Below are positions 18,801-26,721 of a stretch of 43,820 nt of DNA, in pieces. Below the pieces are notes generated by a model. That model was not told where the DNA came from. It searched no databases and saw only the letters and a list, made by a program, of their open reading frames with translations. The stretch lies in contig CAYLNK010000012.1 in NCBI GenBank assembly GCA_964384675.1, forward strand, positions 1 to 43,820, written 5' to 3'. The position numbers and the translations under genes are program-made. This DNA is from CAYLNK01 sp964384675 (GTDB lineage Bacteria > Acidobacteriota > Thermoanaerobaculia > UBA5066). The first letter of the stretch is position 1. Each line of letters starts with the position of its first letter.

Positions 18801-20077
18801 TCGCCCCGGCCGAGCTCGCCACGCTCTTCGCACCGTTCGTCCAGACGGAGAGCGGCCGCAAGGCGCGTGAAGGGACCGGTCTGGGGCTCGCCATCAGCCG
18901 ACAGATCGTGAACCTGATGGGGGGCGACGTCTCCGTCACCAGCACCCCGGGTCAGGGCACGACGTTCCGCGTCGAGGTGGACCTGCCGGAGTCGGAGCTC
19001 GTCGCGCGGCCCGAGCGTGGGCGGGTGGTGGGGCTGGCGGAGGGTCAGGAGCGGTGCCGCGTGCTCGTCGTCGACGACACGGACGAGAACCGGCTCCTCC
19101 TCACCCGGCTCCTCCGCTCGATCGGCTTCGAGGTGAGGGAAGCCGCGAACGGCGCTCTCGCGATCGAGGAGTGGCAGAGCTTCAAACCCCACGCGATCTT
19201 CATGGACATGCGCATGCCGGTGATGGACGGTGTCGAGGCGGCGCGGCGCATCCGGGCGCTCGAGGAGGCGCGGCCGCGCCCCGGCGGCCGGACGATCATC
19301 CTGGCGCTGACGGCCAGCGTCTTCGAGCACGAGAGGACCGAGATCCTGGCGAGCGGCTCCGACGACTTCATCATGAAGCCGTTCCGCGTCGAGACGGTGC
19401 TCGAGAAGCTGGGGACCCACCTCGGCCTGCGCTACCTCCACGAGCCGGAGAGAGCGTCCGCGGCTCCCGCCGCGGGCGCAGGGCCCGCGAGCCCGGGCCT
19501 CGACGTGGCGGACGGCCTGCGGCGGGCCGGCGGGCGGCTCGACCTCTACCGGAGGCTCGTGACGGGCTTCGTCAAGGAGGCCTCGGACACGGTACCGCGC
19601 CTCCACGATCTTCTCGGGCGCGGCGAACGGAGCGAGGCGCTCCGCCTCCTCCACACGCTCAAGGGGACGGCGTCCACGCTGGGCGCTCGGCGTGTGGCGC
19701 GCGCGGCGGCCGCGCTGGAATCGACCGTCGCGGGAGGAGCCGAGGCTCGGCCCCAGCTCGACGGGCTCGGGGCCAGCGTCGAGGAGATGGGCCGGGCAGC
19801 CGGCCTCCTGGGCGGTGGTGACGCGAGGGAGACGGCGGAGCCCCTGACACCGGAGCGGGCGCGCGCCGCGCTGGCGATCACGCCCCGTCTCGCCGGGCTC
19901 CTCGCCGCCGGGGACCTCACCGCGGCCGACTGCGTCGCCGAGCTGCGCCAGGCGCTGGGTCCCAGCCTCGGGGCTCCCCTCCGGGACCTGGAGCGCGCGA
20001 TCGACCGGCTGGACTTCGAGGCCGCCGCGTCGCTCCTCTCGGCGATCGACTCCGACCTCTCGGCCGCGAGCGCCTGA
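15851..20077 (+). CDS. Hybrid histidine kinase with LW propeller sensor, receiver and Hpt domains
   Basis: Single-chain phosphorelay protein of 1408 residues. After a signal peptide (RRIGFSLLLLVAWSPAAPA) come 14 LW-type propeller units (about residues 58-640) and a Y_Y_Y domain (about 650-740). A membrane helix follows near 755-775, then a coiled coil, a HisKA domain with phospho-acceptor His834 (NMSHELRTPLN) and an HATPase with EDTGPGIAP and GTGLGLAI boxes. A receiver domain carries Asp1119 (FMDMRMPVMDG), and a C-terminal Hpt domain carries His1268 (LLHTLKGTA). There is no DNA-binding output domain, so the signal must pass to a separate regulator not seen in this window. The ATG at 15851 is preferred because it gives a compact signal peptide; an ATG at 15818 is the alternative. 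Its stop is one base from the stop of the convergent sigma gene. Confidence 0.93.
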   Translation: MARLPRRIGFSLLLLVAWSPAAPALDPRKGLTQYVHDSWQAEQGLPQNSVTAITQTRDGYLWLGTQEGLVRFDGVRFTVFDTRSTPELGNNFVLCLLEDRAGRLWIGTYGGLTKLESGRFTRYTTREGLPHDQVRALLEDRSGRLWIGTLGGGAIRMEAGKLVRDPAVDALPGKRIRAFAEDRHGALWMATEEGLGKLSAGVVRLYTTADGLTHKDIRALFLDRQGALWIGTDGGGLDRLAHGAITALTAKDGLPHDLVRSLHGDAAGNLFVGTWGGGLGRLSNGRLTAITAREGLASDQIWTIYEDREGSLWVGTDAGGLHRFKDGAFTAMTTREGLTNDVAMSLLEDRSGALWVGTYGGGLDRLAPDGTVTAFTTANGLPHDTVQALHEGRDGTLWIGTSGGGLGRLSRGTLTALTTRDGLTSDLVRSLLEDRAGTLWIGTDGGGLCRLRDGTITAVTPRDGSPFDVVLCLLEDRSGNLWIGTDGGGLGLLSNGRLTARTTREGMSNDIVSALHEDRDGTLWIGTSGGGLGRLKGGRLAWVSRKEGLFDDTVFSILEDDAGQLWMSCNKGIFRASRQELEDVMDGKRPAVASIAYGTADGMKSAECNAGTPAGWKARDGRFWFGTLRGAVAVDPRRVAGNPLPPPVVIEEVLVDGRLSARAGPLRLPAGTRSVEVHYTGLSLLSPSRVRFRYQLAGFDPEWVDAGTRRTAYFTNLPHGEYSFRVKACNNDGLWNEEGASLAFTVEPRFHETGLFRLLAALAAVAVPYGAYRARLWRVRARERELVALVEERTRNLRAEKERTEAALAEAEEHERRAEAASQAKSVFLANMSHELRTPLNAVLGFNQLLERDPAITGESREGLAIIQRSGEHLLGLINDVLSISKIEAGRLSLEPRPFQLKELLSAVHAMVRVRAESKDLPVVFELDPGLPDVVLGDDGKLRQVLVNLLGNAVKFTERGHVSLRARWESGRARFEVEDTGPGIAPAELATLFAPFVQTESGRKAREGTGLGLAISRQIVNLMGGDVSVTSTPGQGTTFRVEVDLPESELVARPERGRVVGLAEGQERCRVLVVDDTDENRLLLTRLLRSIGFEVREAANGALAIEEWQSFKPHAIFMDMRMPVMDGVEAARRIRALEEARPRPGGRTIILALTASVFEHERTEILASGSDDFIMKPFRVETVLEKLGTHLGLRYLHEPERASAAPAAGAGPASPGLDVADGLRRAGGRLDLYRRLVTGFVKEASDTVPRLHDLLGRGERSEALRLLHTLKGTASTLGARRVARAAAALESTVAGGAEARPQLDGLGASVEEMGRAAGLLGGGDARETAEPLTPERARAALAITPRLAGLLAAGDLTAADCVAELRQALGPSLGAPLRDLERAIDRLDFEAAASLLSAIDSDLSAASA
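16024..17745 (+). repeat. Tandem 126-base propeller repeats inside the hybrid kinase
   Basis: Fourteen coding repeats, mostly 42 codons each, with the consensus LWIGTDGGGL-RL-(N/D)G. They are followed by a variable strand, a T-R(E/D)GL segment and a LLEDR-G turn. The central units are alike at the DNA level too; the string ctctggatcggcac recurs many times. The first three and last two units are more divergent, which suggests internal duplication of the middle blades. Confidence 0.85.
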
Positions 20078-20078
20078 A

Positions 20079-21359
20079 TCACGGGGCTCCGCGAAGGCCC
20101 TCGAGCCTCCGGGACAGGAAAGCGCGCTCGCGCGCGTTGGCGGCGCGTTCGATCGCCGCCTCGTACGCCGGAGCCGCTTCCGCCTCGCGTCCGGCCCGCT
20201 CGAGCAGGTCGGCGCGGATCGCGTGATAGAGGTAGTAGCCGTCGAGGTCCAGCCCCGCCAGCGCGGCGAGCGCCGGCTCCGGGCCCTCGACCTCGGCGAG
20301 CGCGACCGCGCGGTTGAGCGCCGCCACCGGACCGGGCGCGATCGCGAGGAGCTGGTCGTAGAGCGCCAGGATCTGGCGCCAGTCCGTGGAGGACGCGACC
20401 GGCGCGTCGGCGTGGACCGCGTGGATCGCGGCCTGGATCTGGTACGGACCGGGCCGACCGAGGGCGAGGCAACGGCGGACGAGCGAGTGGCCTTCGCGGA
20501 TCAGGCCTCGATCCCAGAGGTCGCGGTCCTGGTCGGTGAGCCGCACAAGGTCACCGCCGCCCGTGACCCGTGCGGCGCGCCGCGACTCGACGAGCAGCAT
20601 GAGGGCGAGGAGCCCCATCACCTCCGGCTCGTCCGGCATCAGCTCGAGGAGCAGCCGCCCCAGGCGGATCGCCTCCGCACAGAGCTCGTCGCGGACGAGC
20701 CGGTCACCGGAGCCGGGCGTGTAGCCTTCGTTGAACACGAGATAGACGACCGCCAGGACGGAGCGGAGGCGGCCCGGGAGCTCGGCCTCGTGAGGAACGC
20801 GATACGGGATCCGCGCGTCGCGGATCTTCCCCTTCGCCCGGACCAGCCGCTGGGCCATCGTCGTCTCGGGCACCAGGAACGCGCGCGCGATCTCCAACGT
20901 GGTGAGCCCGCCCAGCAGCCGGAGCGTCAGGGCGACCTGTGCCCCGGTGGCGAGCGCGGGATGGCAGCACGTGAAGATGAGCCGCAGCCGATCGTCGCGC
21001 ACGGCCTCCTCCTCTTCCGGCTCGCCGCCTCCGAGCCGCTGGCCAGCCTGGGCGTGCCGCTCCTCCCGCGACGCCTCGCGGCGGAGACGGTCGATGGCCC
21101 GGTTGCGCGCCGTCGTGATGATCCAGCCCGCCGGGCTCGGCGGCGCTCCGGCGGCCGGCCACCGCCGCACCGCGACCGTGAACGCGTCCTGGACCGCCTC
21201 CTCGGCGAGGTCGATGTCGCCGAGCTGGCGGACCAGGACGGCCACGGCGCGGCCGTACTCCTGCCGGAACGCTCGCTCGACCTCGGCCAGGCCGGCCGTC
21301 GGCGCGGCGCTCGTCCCCGGCGACGCTCCGTCCCCGCCCGAAGCTGCCGGGGCGATCAG
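20079..21359 (-). CDS. ECF42-type RNA polymerase sigma factor with C-terminal TPR-like extension
   Basis: Alternative sigma factor of 426 residues, long for an ECF protein. Region 2 (YGRAVAVLVRQLGDIDLAEEAVQDAF ... WIITTARNRAIDRLRRE) and region 4 (RLLGGLTTLEIARAFLVPETTMAQRLVRAKGKIR) are clear. The rest is the DUF6596/TPR-like extension (LVFNEGY, LCAEAIRL, RDLWDRGLIREG, YQIQAAIHAVH) that defines group ECF42, which has no anti-sigma factor and pairs with DGPF/YCII proteins. That partner is the gene directly upstream. No ATG, GTG or TTG lies in frame before region 2. A CTG at 21359 overlaps the partner's TGA as CTGA and has GGGAGAGG about 7 bases upstream, so it is the likely start, in the same way other genes here overlap as ATGA, GTGA or TTGA. 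Confidence 0.88.
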   Translation of the reverse strand: MIAPAASGGDGASPGTSAAPTAGLAEVERAFRQEYGRAVAVLVRQLGDIDLAEEAVQDAFTVAVRRWPAAGAPPSPAGWIITTARNRAIDRLRREASREERHAQAGQRLGGGEPEEEEAVRDDRLRLIFTCCHPALATGAQVALTLRLLGGLTTLEIARAFLVPETTMAQRLVRAKGKIRDARIPYRVPHEAELPGRLRSVLAVVYLVFNEGYTPGSGDRLVRDELCAEAIRLGRLLLELMPDEPEVMGLLALMLLVESRRAARVTGGGDLVRLTDQDRDLWDRGLIREGHSLVRRCLALGRPGPYQIQAAIHAVHADAPVASSTDWRQILALYDQLLAIAPGPVAALNRAVALAEVEGPEPALAALAGLDLDGYYLYHAIRADLLERAGREAEAAPAYEAAIERAANARERAFLSRRLEGLRGAP

Positions 21360-21709
21360 CCCGGCACCTCTCCCTGGAACGGCCGGACCTCGATGGGCAG
21401 GGGGATCGCCCGCGCGAGCTTCCGGCCCCACACGAGCGCCGAGTCGAGATCCGGCGCCTTCACGATCACGAACCCGCCGACGTGCTCCTTGCCCTCGGCG
21501 AACGGGCCGTCGGTGAGCAGCACGTCGCCGTCCTTCAGCCGGACGACGGTGGAGGTGCTCGGTGGATGCAGGCCGCCGTTGAAGACCCAGACACCGGCCG
21601 CCTTCGTCTCCTGGATGAGCTCCCCGACCTCCCGCATGATCTTCCCCAGGACCTCGGGCGCGGGCGTGCCGGCATCCGGCTGGTAGATGCTGAGCAGGTA
21701 CTGCTTCAT
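21356..21709 (-). CDS. DGPF-domain (YCII-related) protein, ECF42 partner
   Basis: Small cytoplasmic protein of 117 residues. It has the family's MKQYLLSIYQP start, the hallmark LTDGPFAEGKEHVGGF motif and an IEVRPF end. DGPF proteins share the ferredoxin-like YCII fold and are almost always encoded beside ECF42 sigma factors. Their biochemical role is unsettled; they are thought to be targets or co-factors of the sigma factor. Its stop overlaps the CTG start of the sigma gene. It has an AGGAG ribosome site about 9 bases before the ATG and a strong candidate ECF42 promoter about 110 bases upstream. Confidence 0.92.
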   Translation of the reverse strand: MKQYLLSIYQPDAGTPAPEVLGKIMREVGELIQETKAAGVWVFNGGLHPPSTSTVVRLKDGDVLLTDGPFAEGKEHVGGFVIVKAPDLDSALVWGRKLARAIPLPIEVRPFQGEVPG

Positions 21710-21816
21710 CGCGTGCGCTCCTGATCGCTGGAGCCGGAGATCGTACCGTGGCGCGGGACGCTCTCACGGCGAGCGCGCCGGCCGCCCGCGGCATCGGCTC
21801 CTGGCTCCTCACCTCC

Positions 21817-21845
21817 TATACGAACGGAGCTGGCGAGGATCGACA
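21817..21845 (-). promoter_or_regulatory. Candidate ECF42-dependent promoter of the DGPF-sigma operon
   Basis: Read on the minus strand: TGTCGA (21845-21840), a 17-base spacer, then CGTATA (21822-21817). As I recall, ECF42 promoters in Streptomyces share a -35 of TGTCGA and a -10 beginning CGA/CGT. The position, about 110 bases before the DGPF start and 40 bases past the end of the MATE gene, suits autoregulation. Confidence 0.65.
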
Positions 21846-21883
21846 CGTCGCCGACGAATACCGACAATGGCTCGACCTCGCTC

Positions 21884-23293
21884 CTAGCGCGCCCGGGGCC
21901 GGCCAGCGGGCCCGATGTCGACTGCGATGTGCCGCCACTTCCCCTGGCGGAACCGGGCGACGCTGAGCGTCGCCCGGGTGACGTGGCCGAGCACGATGGC
22001 GAGCCAGATGTCGGAGGGCTGGAGCCCCCGGGCCGCCTGCAGGACCGCGCAGAGGCCGAGCGGAACCGCGAGCTGAGAGGCCAGCGTGATGAAGAGCGGG
22101 CTGCGCGTGTCCCCGGTGCCCTGCAGGCCGCCGGTGTAGCTGAGCGCCACCGTGACGAACAGGCCAGACACGCTGAGGAAGCCGAGCAGCTGGCGCCCGA
22201 TCGTCGTGACGAGCGGCTCGGTCAGACCGAAGACGGCGAGTAGCCGGTGCGGGATCACCAGGAAGAGGGCGCCCACGACGACGGCGACGCCGAGCCCGAT
22301 GCGGGCCGCAGTGGCGACTCCCCGGCGCGCGCGCTCCGGGTTCCCCGCGCCGAGGTTCTGCCCGGCGATCGTCGAAGCCGCTCCCATCAGCCCGACCGAG
22401 GTCCAGGTGATCAACGAGAAGAGCTCCGTGTACCCGACGGCGTAGGCGGCCTGCGCCGCGGCGCTGTGCTCGAGGGAGCCGATGAAGCGCAGCAGCACGA
22501 CGCCTCCGACGTTCATCGCGATCCCCTGGATCCCGGTCGGCAGCCCGAAACGGAACAGGGACCGGATGACGGCCATGTCTGGCTTCATCTCCATGCCCCG
22601 GTGGAAGTGGATCACCGAGCCGGGCGCGAAGAGCCGCCACACCCCGTAGCCCGCCACCAGCGTGCTGCTCGCGACGGTGCCCAGCGCGGCGCCCAGCGTG
22701 CCGAGCCGCGGGATCAGGACGATGTTGAACGCCACCGTCAGCACCGTCATCCCGAGCCCCAGGCGAAGCGGCGTCCGCGGATCGCCGGCGGCCCTGAAGG
22801 CGCCGCTGAGCATGAAGAACAGCATCATCCCGCCGATGCCCAGGAACATCGCGCGGAGGAACGGCAGCGCCTCGTGCTGCACCTCCGGAGCCGCGTGGAC
22901 GACGTCGAGGAGCGCCGGCGCGGCCAGGCTCCCGACGACGGCCATCACGACGGCGAGGCCGATCGCCGTGAGGAACGCCTGGTAGACGACCCGGTTGACC
23001 TTCTCCGGCTCGTTCGCGCCCACGAACCGCGAAACCAGGACGCCCATCCCGGTGAAGAGCGAGCTGATGAAGACGATGACGACGAGGATGATCTGCCAGC
23101 TCACGCCGATGGCGGCGTTGGCGGCATAGCCGACGTAGTGTCCGACCATGGCGTGATCGACGATGCCCTGGAGGCCGGCGACGACGTTCTGGAGCATCGT
23201 CGGCCAGGCGAGGCGCCACACGGCGGGCCCGAGCGGCCCCTCCACGAGCGATCGGTCGAACTTCTGCGGCGGCTTCGGTGCGGGGTCGGCCAT
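21884..23293 (-). CDS. MATE-family multidrug efflux transporter
   Basis: Inner-membrane exporter of 469 residues with about 12 helices in two related halves. The first half opens with the LVEGPLGPAVWRLAWPTML segment and the second with IRSLFRFGLPTGIQGI. The motif AASTIAGQNLGAGNPERARRG in the second half, and ASRFVGANE-like VSRFVGANEPEKV in the first, are MATE signatures. Family members exchange drugs or cationic metabolites for Na+ or H+; specificity is not visible. The ATG at 23293 follows the pattern of the family N-terminus; the open frame beyond it belongs to no gene. It lies divergent from the exported protein starting near 23381 and is followed by the ECF42 promoter. Confidence 0.92.
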   Translation of the reverse strand: MADPAPKPPQKFDRSLVEGPLGPAVWRLAWPTMLQNVVAGLQGIVDHAMVGHYVGYAANAAIGVSWQIILVVIVFISSLFTGMGVLVSRFVGANEPEKVNRVVYQAFLTAIGLAVVMAVVGSLAAPALLDVVHAAPEVQHEALPFLRAMFLGIGGMMLFFMLSGAFRAAGDPRTPLRLGLGMTVLTVAFNIVLIPRLGTLGAALGTVASSTLVAGYGVWRLFAPGSVIHFHRGMEMKPDMAVIRSLFRFGLPTGIQGIAMNVGGVVLLRFIGSLEHSAAAQAAYAVGYTELFSLITWTSVGLMGAASTIAGQNLGAGNPERARRGVATAARIGLGVAVVVGALFLVIPHRLLAVFGLTEPLVTTIGRQLLGFLSVSGLFVTVALSYTGGLQGTGDTRSPLFITLASQLAVPLGLCAVLQAARGLQPSDIWLAIVLGHVTRATLSVARFRQGKWRHIAVDIGPAGRPRAR

Positions 23294-23380
23294 GCGGCCG
23301 GGATTGTGGACCGGGAGGGCGCCGCCCGACGTGCGCGGGTCTGGCCGTGACGCGGACGACCGCCATAGACTCCGCGAGCC

Positions 23381-25045
23381 CTGAACGCGGACCGAAGCAC
23401 ACCGGCGGCGACGCGACTCCCAGGCCTCATCGCCTGCCTCGTCCTGTCGCTCGTCCCGTGCCCCGCCGGGGCGAGAGGGACACGCGTGACGACCCGGGAG
23501 GAGCTGAGATCGCGTTTCGTCGCGGCGTTCGGGGCGGACGTGGAGCTCGTGCGCGAGGAGCTGCGTGAGAAGGACGGGGCGACGTACTGGCTGGCGTCCG
23601 TGCGACCGAAGAGGGCCGGAGAGATCGTCTTCCGCCACACGTACCAGACCCCCGGCTCCGGCTATCGCCATCAGGACCACGAGATGCGGATCTTCGTCGG
23701 CGAGCGCGGCGCCCCCCGGAGCCTGCGCGCCGACCTCCGGCCGCAGCGCGTCTCGATCGGCGACCTCGTGCTGGTCCCGTTCCGAGTCGGAGACGGCGTC
23801 GTCGGCCACGCCTTCCGCGCCGACAGCAGGTTCCCTCACTACCACTATTCGAGCTTCCCGGTCACCTACGACGAGCGACCCCTGGCCTCGGGCGCGGCCG
23901 ATCTCCGCGCCAGCGACGGAGCCGCGGTCCTCCGGTACCTCGGGCGCCAGGCGGTCTCCTCCGTCCACCGGGCCGGCACGCAGGCCTCGCTCGGGCTCAC
24001 GGCGTACTTCGAAGCCACCGGTGCGGGCCGATTGAACCTCGAGCTGTCCGCACGCCTGCCCGAAGCGCTCGGGGTCCCTCCCGGGAGGGTTCGCGCCGGC
24101 ACGTGCTCGATCGTGGTGGCGCCCGGCGGCGACGCCATCGCCACGGTCGTCGCGGAGGAGTCCATTCACGAGAAGCACGAGGACTCGGAGACGCCTCGGG
24201 TCTCGTCCTCCGGCGGCACGGGCTACCCGGTGAGCGTCCTGATGCTGCGGCCCGGCGACCGCTTCGCCCTGTCGTACGGCAGCTTCGTCGTCTCGACGCG
24301 CCAGGAGGTCGCCGATGCCGCGCGGGATGCCGAGCCCGCGATCCGCACCTCGCCGTTCGAGGTCGACCGGGCCTACGGGTTCACGGACTGGCTGCCCGTG
24401 CCGGGTCCCCCGTCCGACGGTCCGCCGTACCTGAGGTGGAGCTTCACCGAGGTCCCCATGCCCGACGGCCCGGAGAGCTGGTACCACCAGGACTCGGTGT
24501 CGCTCGTCGGCCCCGACGGCACCGCCCTCTGGGAGGTGTGCCTTCCCGAGCGGATGAGGCGCATCCAGGCCGGGATCGGGCGGGCCGAGATCGACGCGTA
24601 CCGGATGTACCCGCGTTCCACCGACGGCCTCACGTTCCTGATCGGTCAGGCCGACCTCGGAGACGCCATCGCGATCGCGGACGGATCGGGCCTCCTCGTC
24701 CTCTCGAAGAGGGACGGCTCGGCGCTCCTGGACTTCGAGCCCCCGCGCGGGGCCGGGAACGGCGGGGACCGGCTCTGGTTCGACTCTGGACGCTACCAGG
24801 TGGCCGGTGAGCGGAGCTGCCACGGCACGGCACGCGGCGGTCGCTTTCTCGCGGACTGCGGGGCGCGCCTGGTCCTCCTCGACGGCCACGCGGTGTCGGT
24901 CTTCTCGAAGGACCCCCTGCGCCTGCTGGACGTCGTCCCCTACCTGGCGGCCCGGCACGCGCGCCGCCGGCCGGGCTTCGTCTCGGCCGAGATACCGGTG
25001 CTCGACCTCCGGGTGCTGGTCGACGGCGTCGTCCACCTCCGGTGA
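23381..25045 (+). CDS. Exported protein of unknown function, probably CTG-started
   Basis: I do not recognise this family. The first canonical start, a GTG at 23486, would give 519 residues beginning at the mature N-terminus. In-frame codons just upstream encode a good Sec signal peptide: a polar stretch ending TRLPG, a hydrophobic core IACLVLSLVPC, and a PAGARG cleavage region. The frame is closed by TAG at 23366. The only plausible initiator that includes the signal is CTG at 23381, giving 554 residues. The mature part is mixed alpha/beta with no membrane helix. It has a HTYQTPGSGYRHQDHEM segment, several Cys and many Asp/Gly turns near the C-terminus (LLVLSKRDGSALLDFE, LVLLDGHAVSVFSKD). 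It precedes the sulfur genes by 76 bases and may or may not be cotranscribed. Confidence 0.7.
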   Translation: MNADRSTPAATRLPGLIACLVLSLVPCPAGARGTRVTTREELRSRFVAAFGADVELVREELREKDGATYWLASVRPKRAGEIVFRHTYQTPGSGYRHQDHEMRIFVGERGAPRSLRADLRPQRVSIGDLVLVPFRVGDGVVGHAFRADSRFPHYHYSSFPVTYDERPLASGAADLRASDGAAVLRYLGRQAVSSVHRAGTQASLGLTAYFEATGAGRLNLELSARLPEALGVPPGRVRAGTCSIVVAPGGDAIATVVAEESIHEKHEDSETPRVSSSGGTGYPVSVLMLRPGDRFALSYGSFVVSTRQEVADAARDAEPAIRTSPFEVDRAYGFTDWLPVPGPPSDGPPYLRWSFTEVPMPDGPESWYHQDSVSLVGPDGTALWEVCLPERMRRIQAGIGRAEIDAYRMYPRSTDGLTFLIGQADLGDAIAIADGSGLLVLSKRDGSALLDFEPPRGAGNGGDRLWFDSGRYQVAGERSCHGTARGGRFLADCGARLVLLDGHAVSVFSKDPLRLLDVVPYLAARHARRRPGFVSAEIPVLDLRVLVDGVVHLR

Positions 25046-25121
25046 GGCCGCCTGTTCCCGCCGATCTCGTGGAGCCGGGCGGAACGAGCGACAATCCGCG
25101 CCACCGGATCAGGAGGACCCC

Positions 25122-26192
25122 ATGGACGTCACCCTCAAGAGCTTCGCCGACTCCGGCTGCCTCGCCTACCTCGTCGGCTGCGCGCGCACCGGACAGGCCC
25201 TCCTGGTGGACCCCAAGGCGGGCAAGGCCGCGACCTACCGTGACGCGGCCGCGAGTCTCGGCCTGACGATCGTCGCGGTGCTCGACACGCACACGCACGC
25301 GGACCACCTCTCCGCCTCCTCGGGCTTCGCGCGCGACGGCGTCGAGCTCTGGATGAGCGCGAAGACGGGCTGCAGGCGCCGCCACCGCGGGCTCGTCGAC
25401 GGCGAGCCGGTCCGCGTCGGCGACCTCCGGTTCACGGCGATCGAGGTCCCCGGTCACACGCCCGACTCGCTGGCTCTCGCCGGGCACGGCCTCGTGCTCA
25501 CGGGCGACTCGCTCCTCGTGGGCGGCCTCGGGCGGGCGGACTTCCGTGGCAGCGATCCGGCCCGTCTCTTCGAGTCGGTGCGTTCCCGGCTGATGACGTT
25601 GCCCGACGACACCGTCGTCCTGCCGGGCCACAACTACCGGGACATCCTGTTCACGACGATCGGGCACGAGCGGCGCCACAACCCGGCGCTGAAGCACGAG
25701 GACGGCGTCGCCTACGCACGCTCGCTCCACGCCGTCGAGGGAGCCGGCAACTCGCCCGACGTCGACGTCACGCTGGCGACCAACCTGGAGGCCGACCCCG
25801 ACCTTCCCGAGGTTCCCGGCGTCGTCGCCGCCTGCTGCTCCGCGGGGGGATCGGCCGTCGACCTCGGCCCGCGGCCGGCGGAGCAGGCCGTCGAGGAGCT
25901 CGCCCCCCAGCTCGGCACGCTCGCCGCGGAGCGGCGCTGGGTGGACGTGCGGGACCCGTTCGAGTACCGCGCGGGGCACATCCCGGGTGCCGTCAGCTAT
26001 CCGCTCGCCGAGCTCGGCCTTCACCTCGAGGAGCTGCGCCGCGCCGGTCCGGTCGTCCTCTCCTGCCGGAGCGGCTCGCGCTCGATGACCGCCGCCCGGA
26101 CCCTCGCCTACCTGGGCGTCCTCGACCAGCCGATCAACCTGGCGGGCGGCCTCGTGCGCTGGCAGGAGCTCGGCCTGCCGGTCGAGCGCTGA
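25122..26192 (+). CDS. Persulfide dioxygenase-rhodanese fusion (MBL fold, Blh/ETHE1-like)
   Basis: Cytoplasmic protein of 356 residues. The N-terminal metallo-beta-lactamase domain has the metal ligands His57, His59, Asp61, His62 (THTHADH), His112 (PGHT), Asp129 (TGDSLLVGGLGRADF) and His170 (LPGHNY). The GGLGRADF loop is that of persulfide dioxygenases, which use iron to oxidise glutathione persulfide to sulfite. The C-terminal rhodanese domain (about 260-356) has an active-site Cys315 (CRSGSRS). Such fusions detoxify sulfide-derived sulfane sulfur. AGGAGG sits 5 bases before the ATG. Two YeeE/YedE-type membrane genes follow at 9- and 10-base gaps, as in bigR/blh operons of other bacteria, although no BigR-type regulator is present here. 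Confidence 0.92.
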   Translation: MDVTLKSFADSGCLAYLVGCARTGQALLVDPKAGKAATYRDAAASLGLTIVAVLDTHTHADHLSASSGFARDGVELWMSAKTGCRRRHRGLVDGEPVRVGDLRFTAIEVPGHTPDSLALAGHGLVLTGDSLLVGGLGRADFRGSDPARLFESVRSRLMTLPDDTVVLPGHNYRDILFTTIGHERRHNPALKHEDGVAYARSLHAVEGAGNSPDVDVTLATNLEADPDLPEVPGVVAACCSAGGSAVDLGPRPAEQAVEELAPQLGTLAAERRWVDVRDPFEYRAGHIPGAVSYPLAELGLHLEELRRAGPVVLSCRSGSRSMTAARTLAYLGVLDQPINLAGGLVRWQELGLPVER

Positions 26193-26201
26193 GGGTCCGA
26201 C

Positions 26202-26711
26202 GTGCCGCACCTGATCCTGCACGGCGCGCCTCCGATTCACTGGGCCGTCGCCGGGACCGCCATCGCCGCGCTGACGCTGGCGCTGCTCTACGTGACGAAT
26301 CGCCGCCTCGGCATCTCGACGGGCTTCGAGGACCTCTGCTCGCTGGTGCTCGACGCCCCGTACTTCCGGCGCCCCGCGGTCGTCGCCGCCCGGGGCTGGC
26401 GTCTGCCGTTCCTGGCCGGGCTCGTGCTCGGCGGGGCGCTGTCCTCGCTGTCCACCGGTGGCTGGTCGCCGACGTGGGCTCTGGGGATGTTCGACCAGCG
26501 GATCGGCTGGGGCCCGGCGGGCAAGGCCGCGTGGATGTTCGTCGGCGGCCTCTTCATCGGCTTCGGCACGCGCCTCGCCGGGGGCTGCACCAGCGGCCAC
26601 ACGATCTTCGGCGTGTCGAATCTGGAGCGGCCGAGCCTGATCAGCACCGTCAGCTTCATGGGCGCCGGCCTCCTGACCACCAACCTCGTCTACCGCGTCC
26701 TCTTCGCGTAG
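26202..26711 (+). CDS. YeeE/YedE (DUF395) membrane protein, first half-transporter
   Basis: Inner-membrane protein of 169 residues with about four helices. It contains the family signature GGCTSGHTIFGVSNLERPS, whose Cys is the one thought to handle the sulfur ligand in TsuA-type thiosulfate or persulfide channels. The protein is half the length of full YeeE proteins and is paired with the next gene, so the two probably form one channel. The start is a GTG at 26202 preceded by GAGGG. Confidence 0.9.
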   Translation: MPHLILHGAPPIHWAVAGTAIAALTLALLYVTNRRLGISTGFEDLCSLVLDAPYFRRPAVVAARGWRLPFLAGLVLGGALSSLSTGGWSPTWALGMFDQRIGWGPAGKAAWMFVGGLFIGFGTRLAGGCTSGHTIFGVSNLERPSLISTVSFMGAGLLTTNLVYRVLFA

Positions 26712-26721
26712 GCGACCGTCG

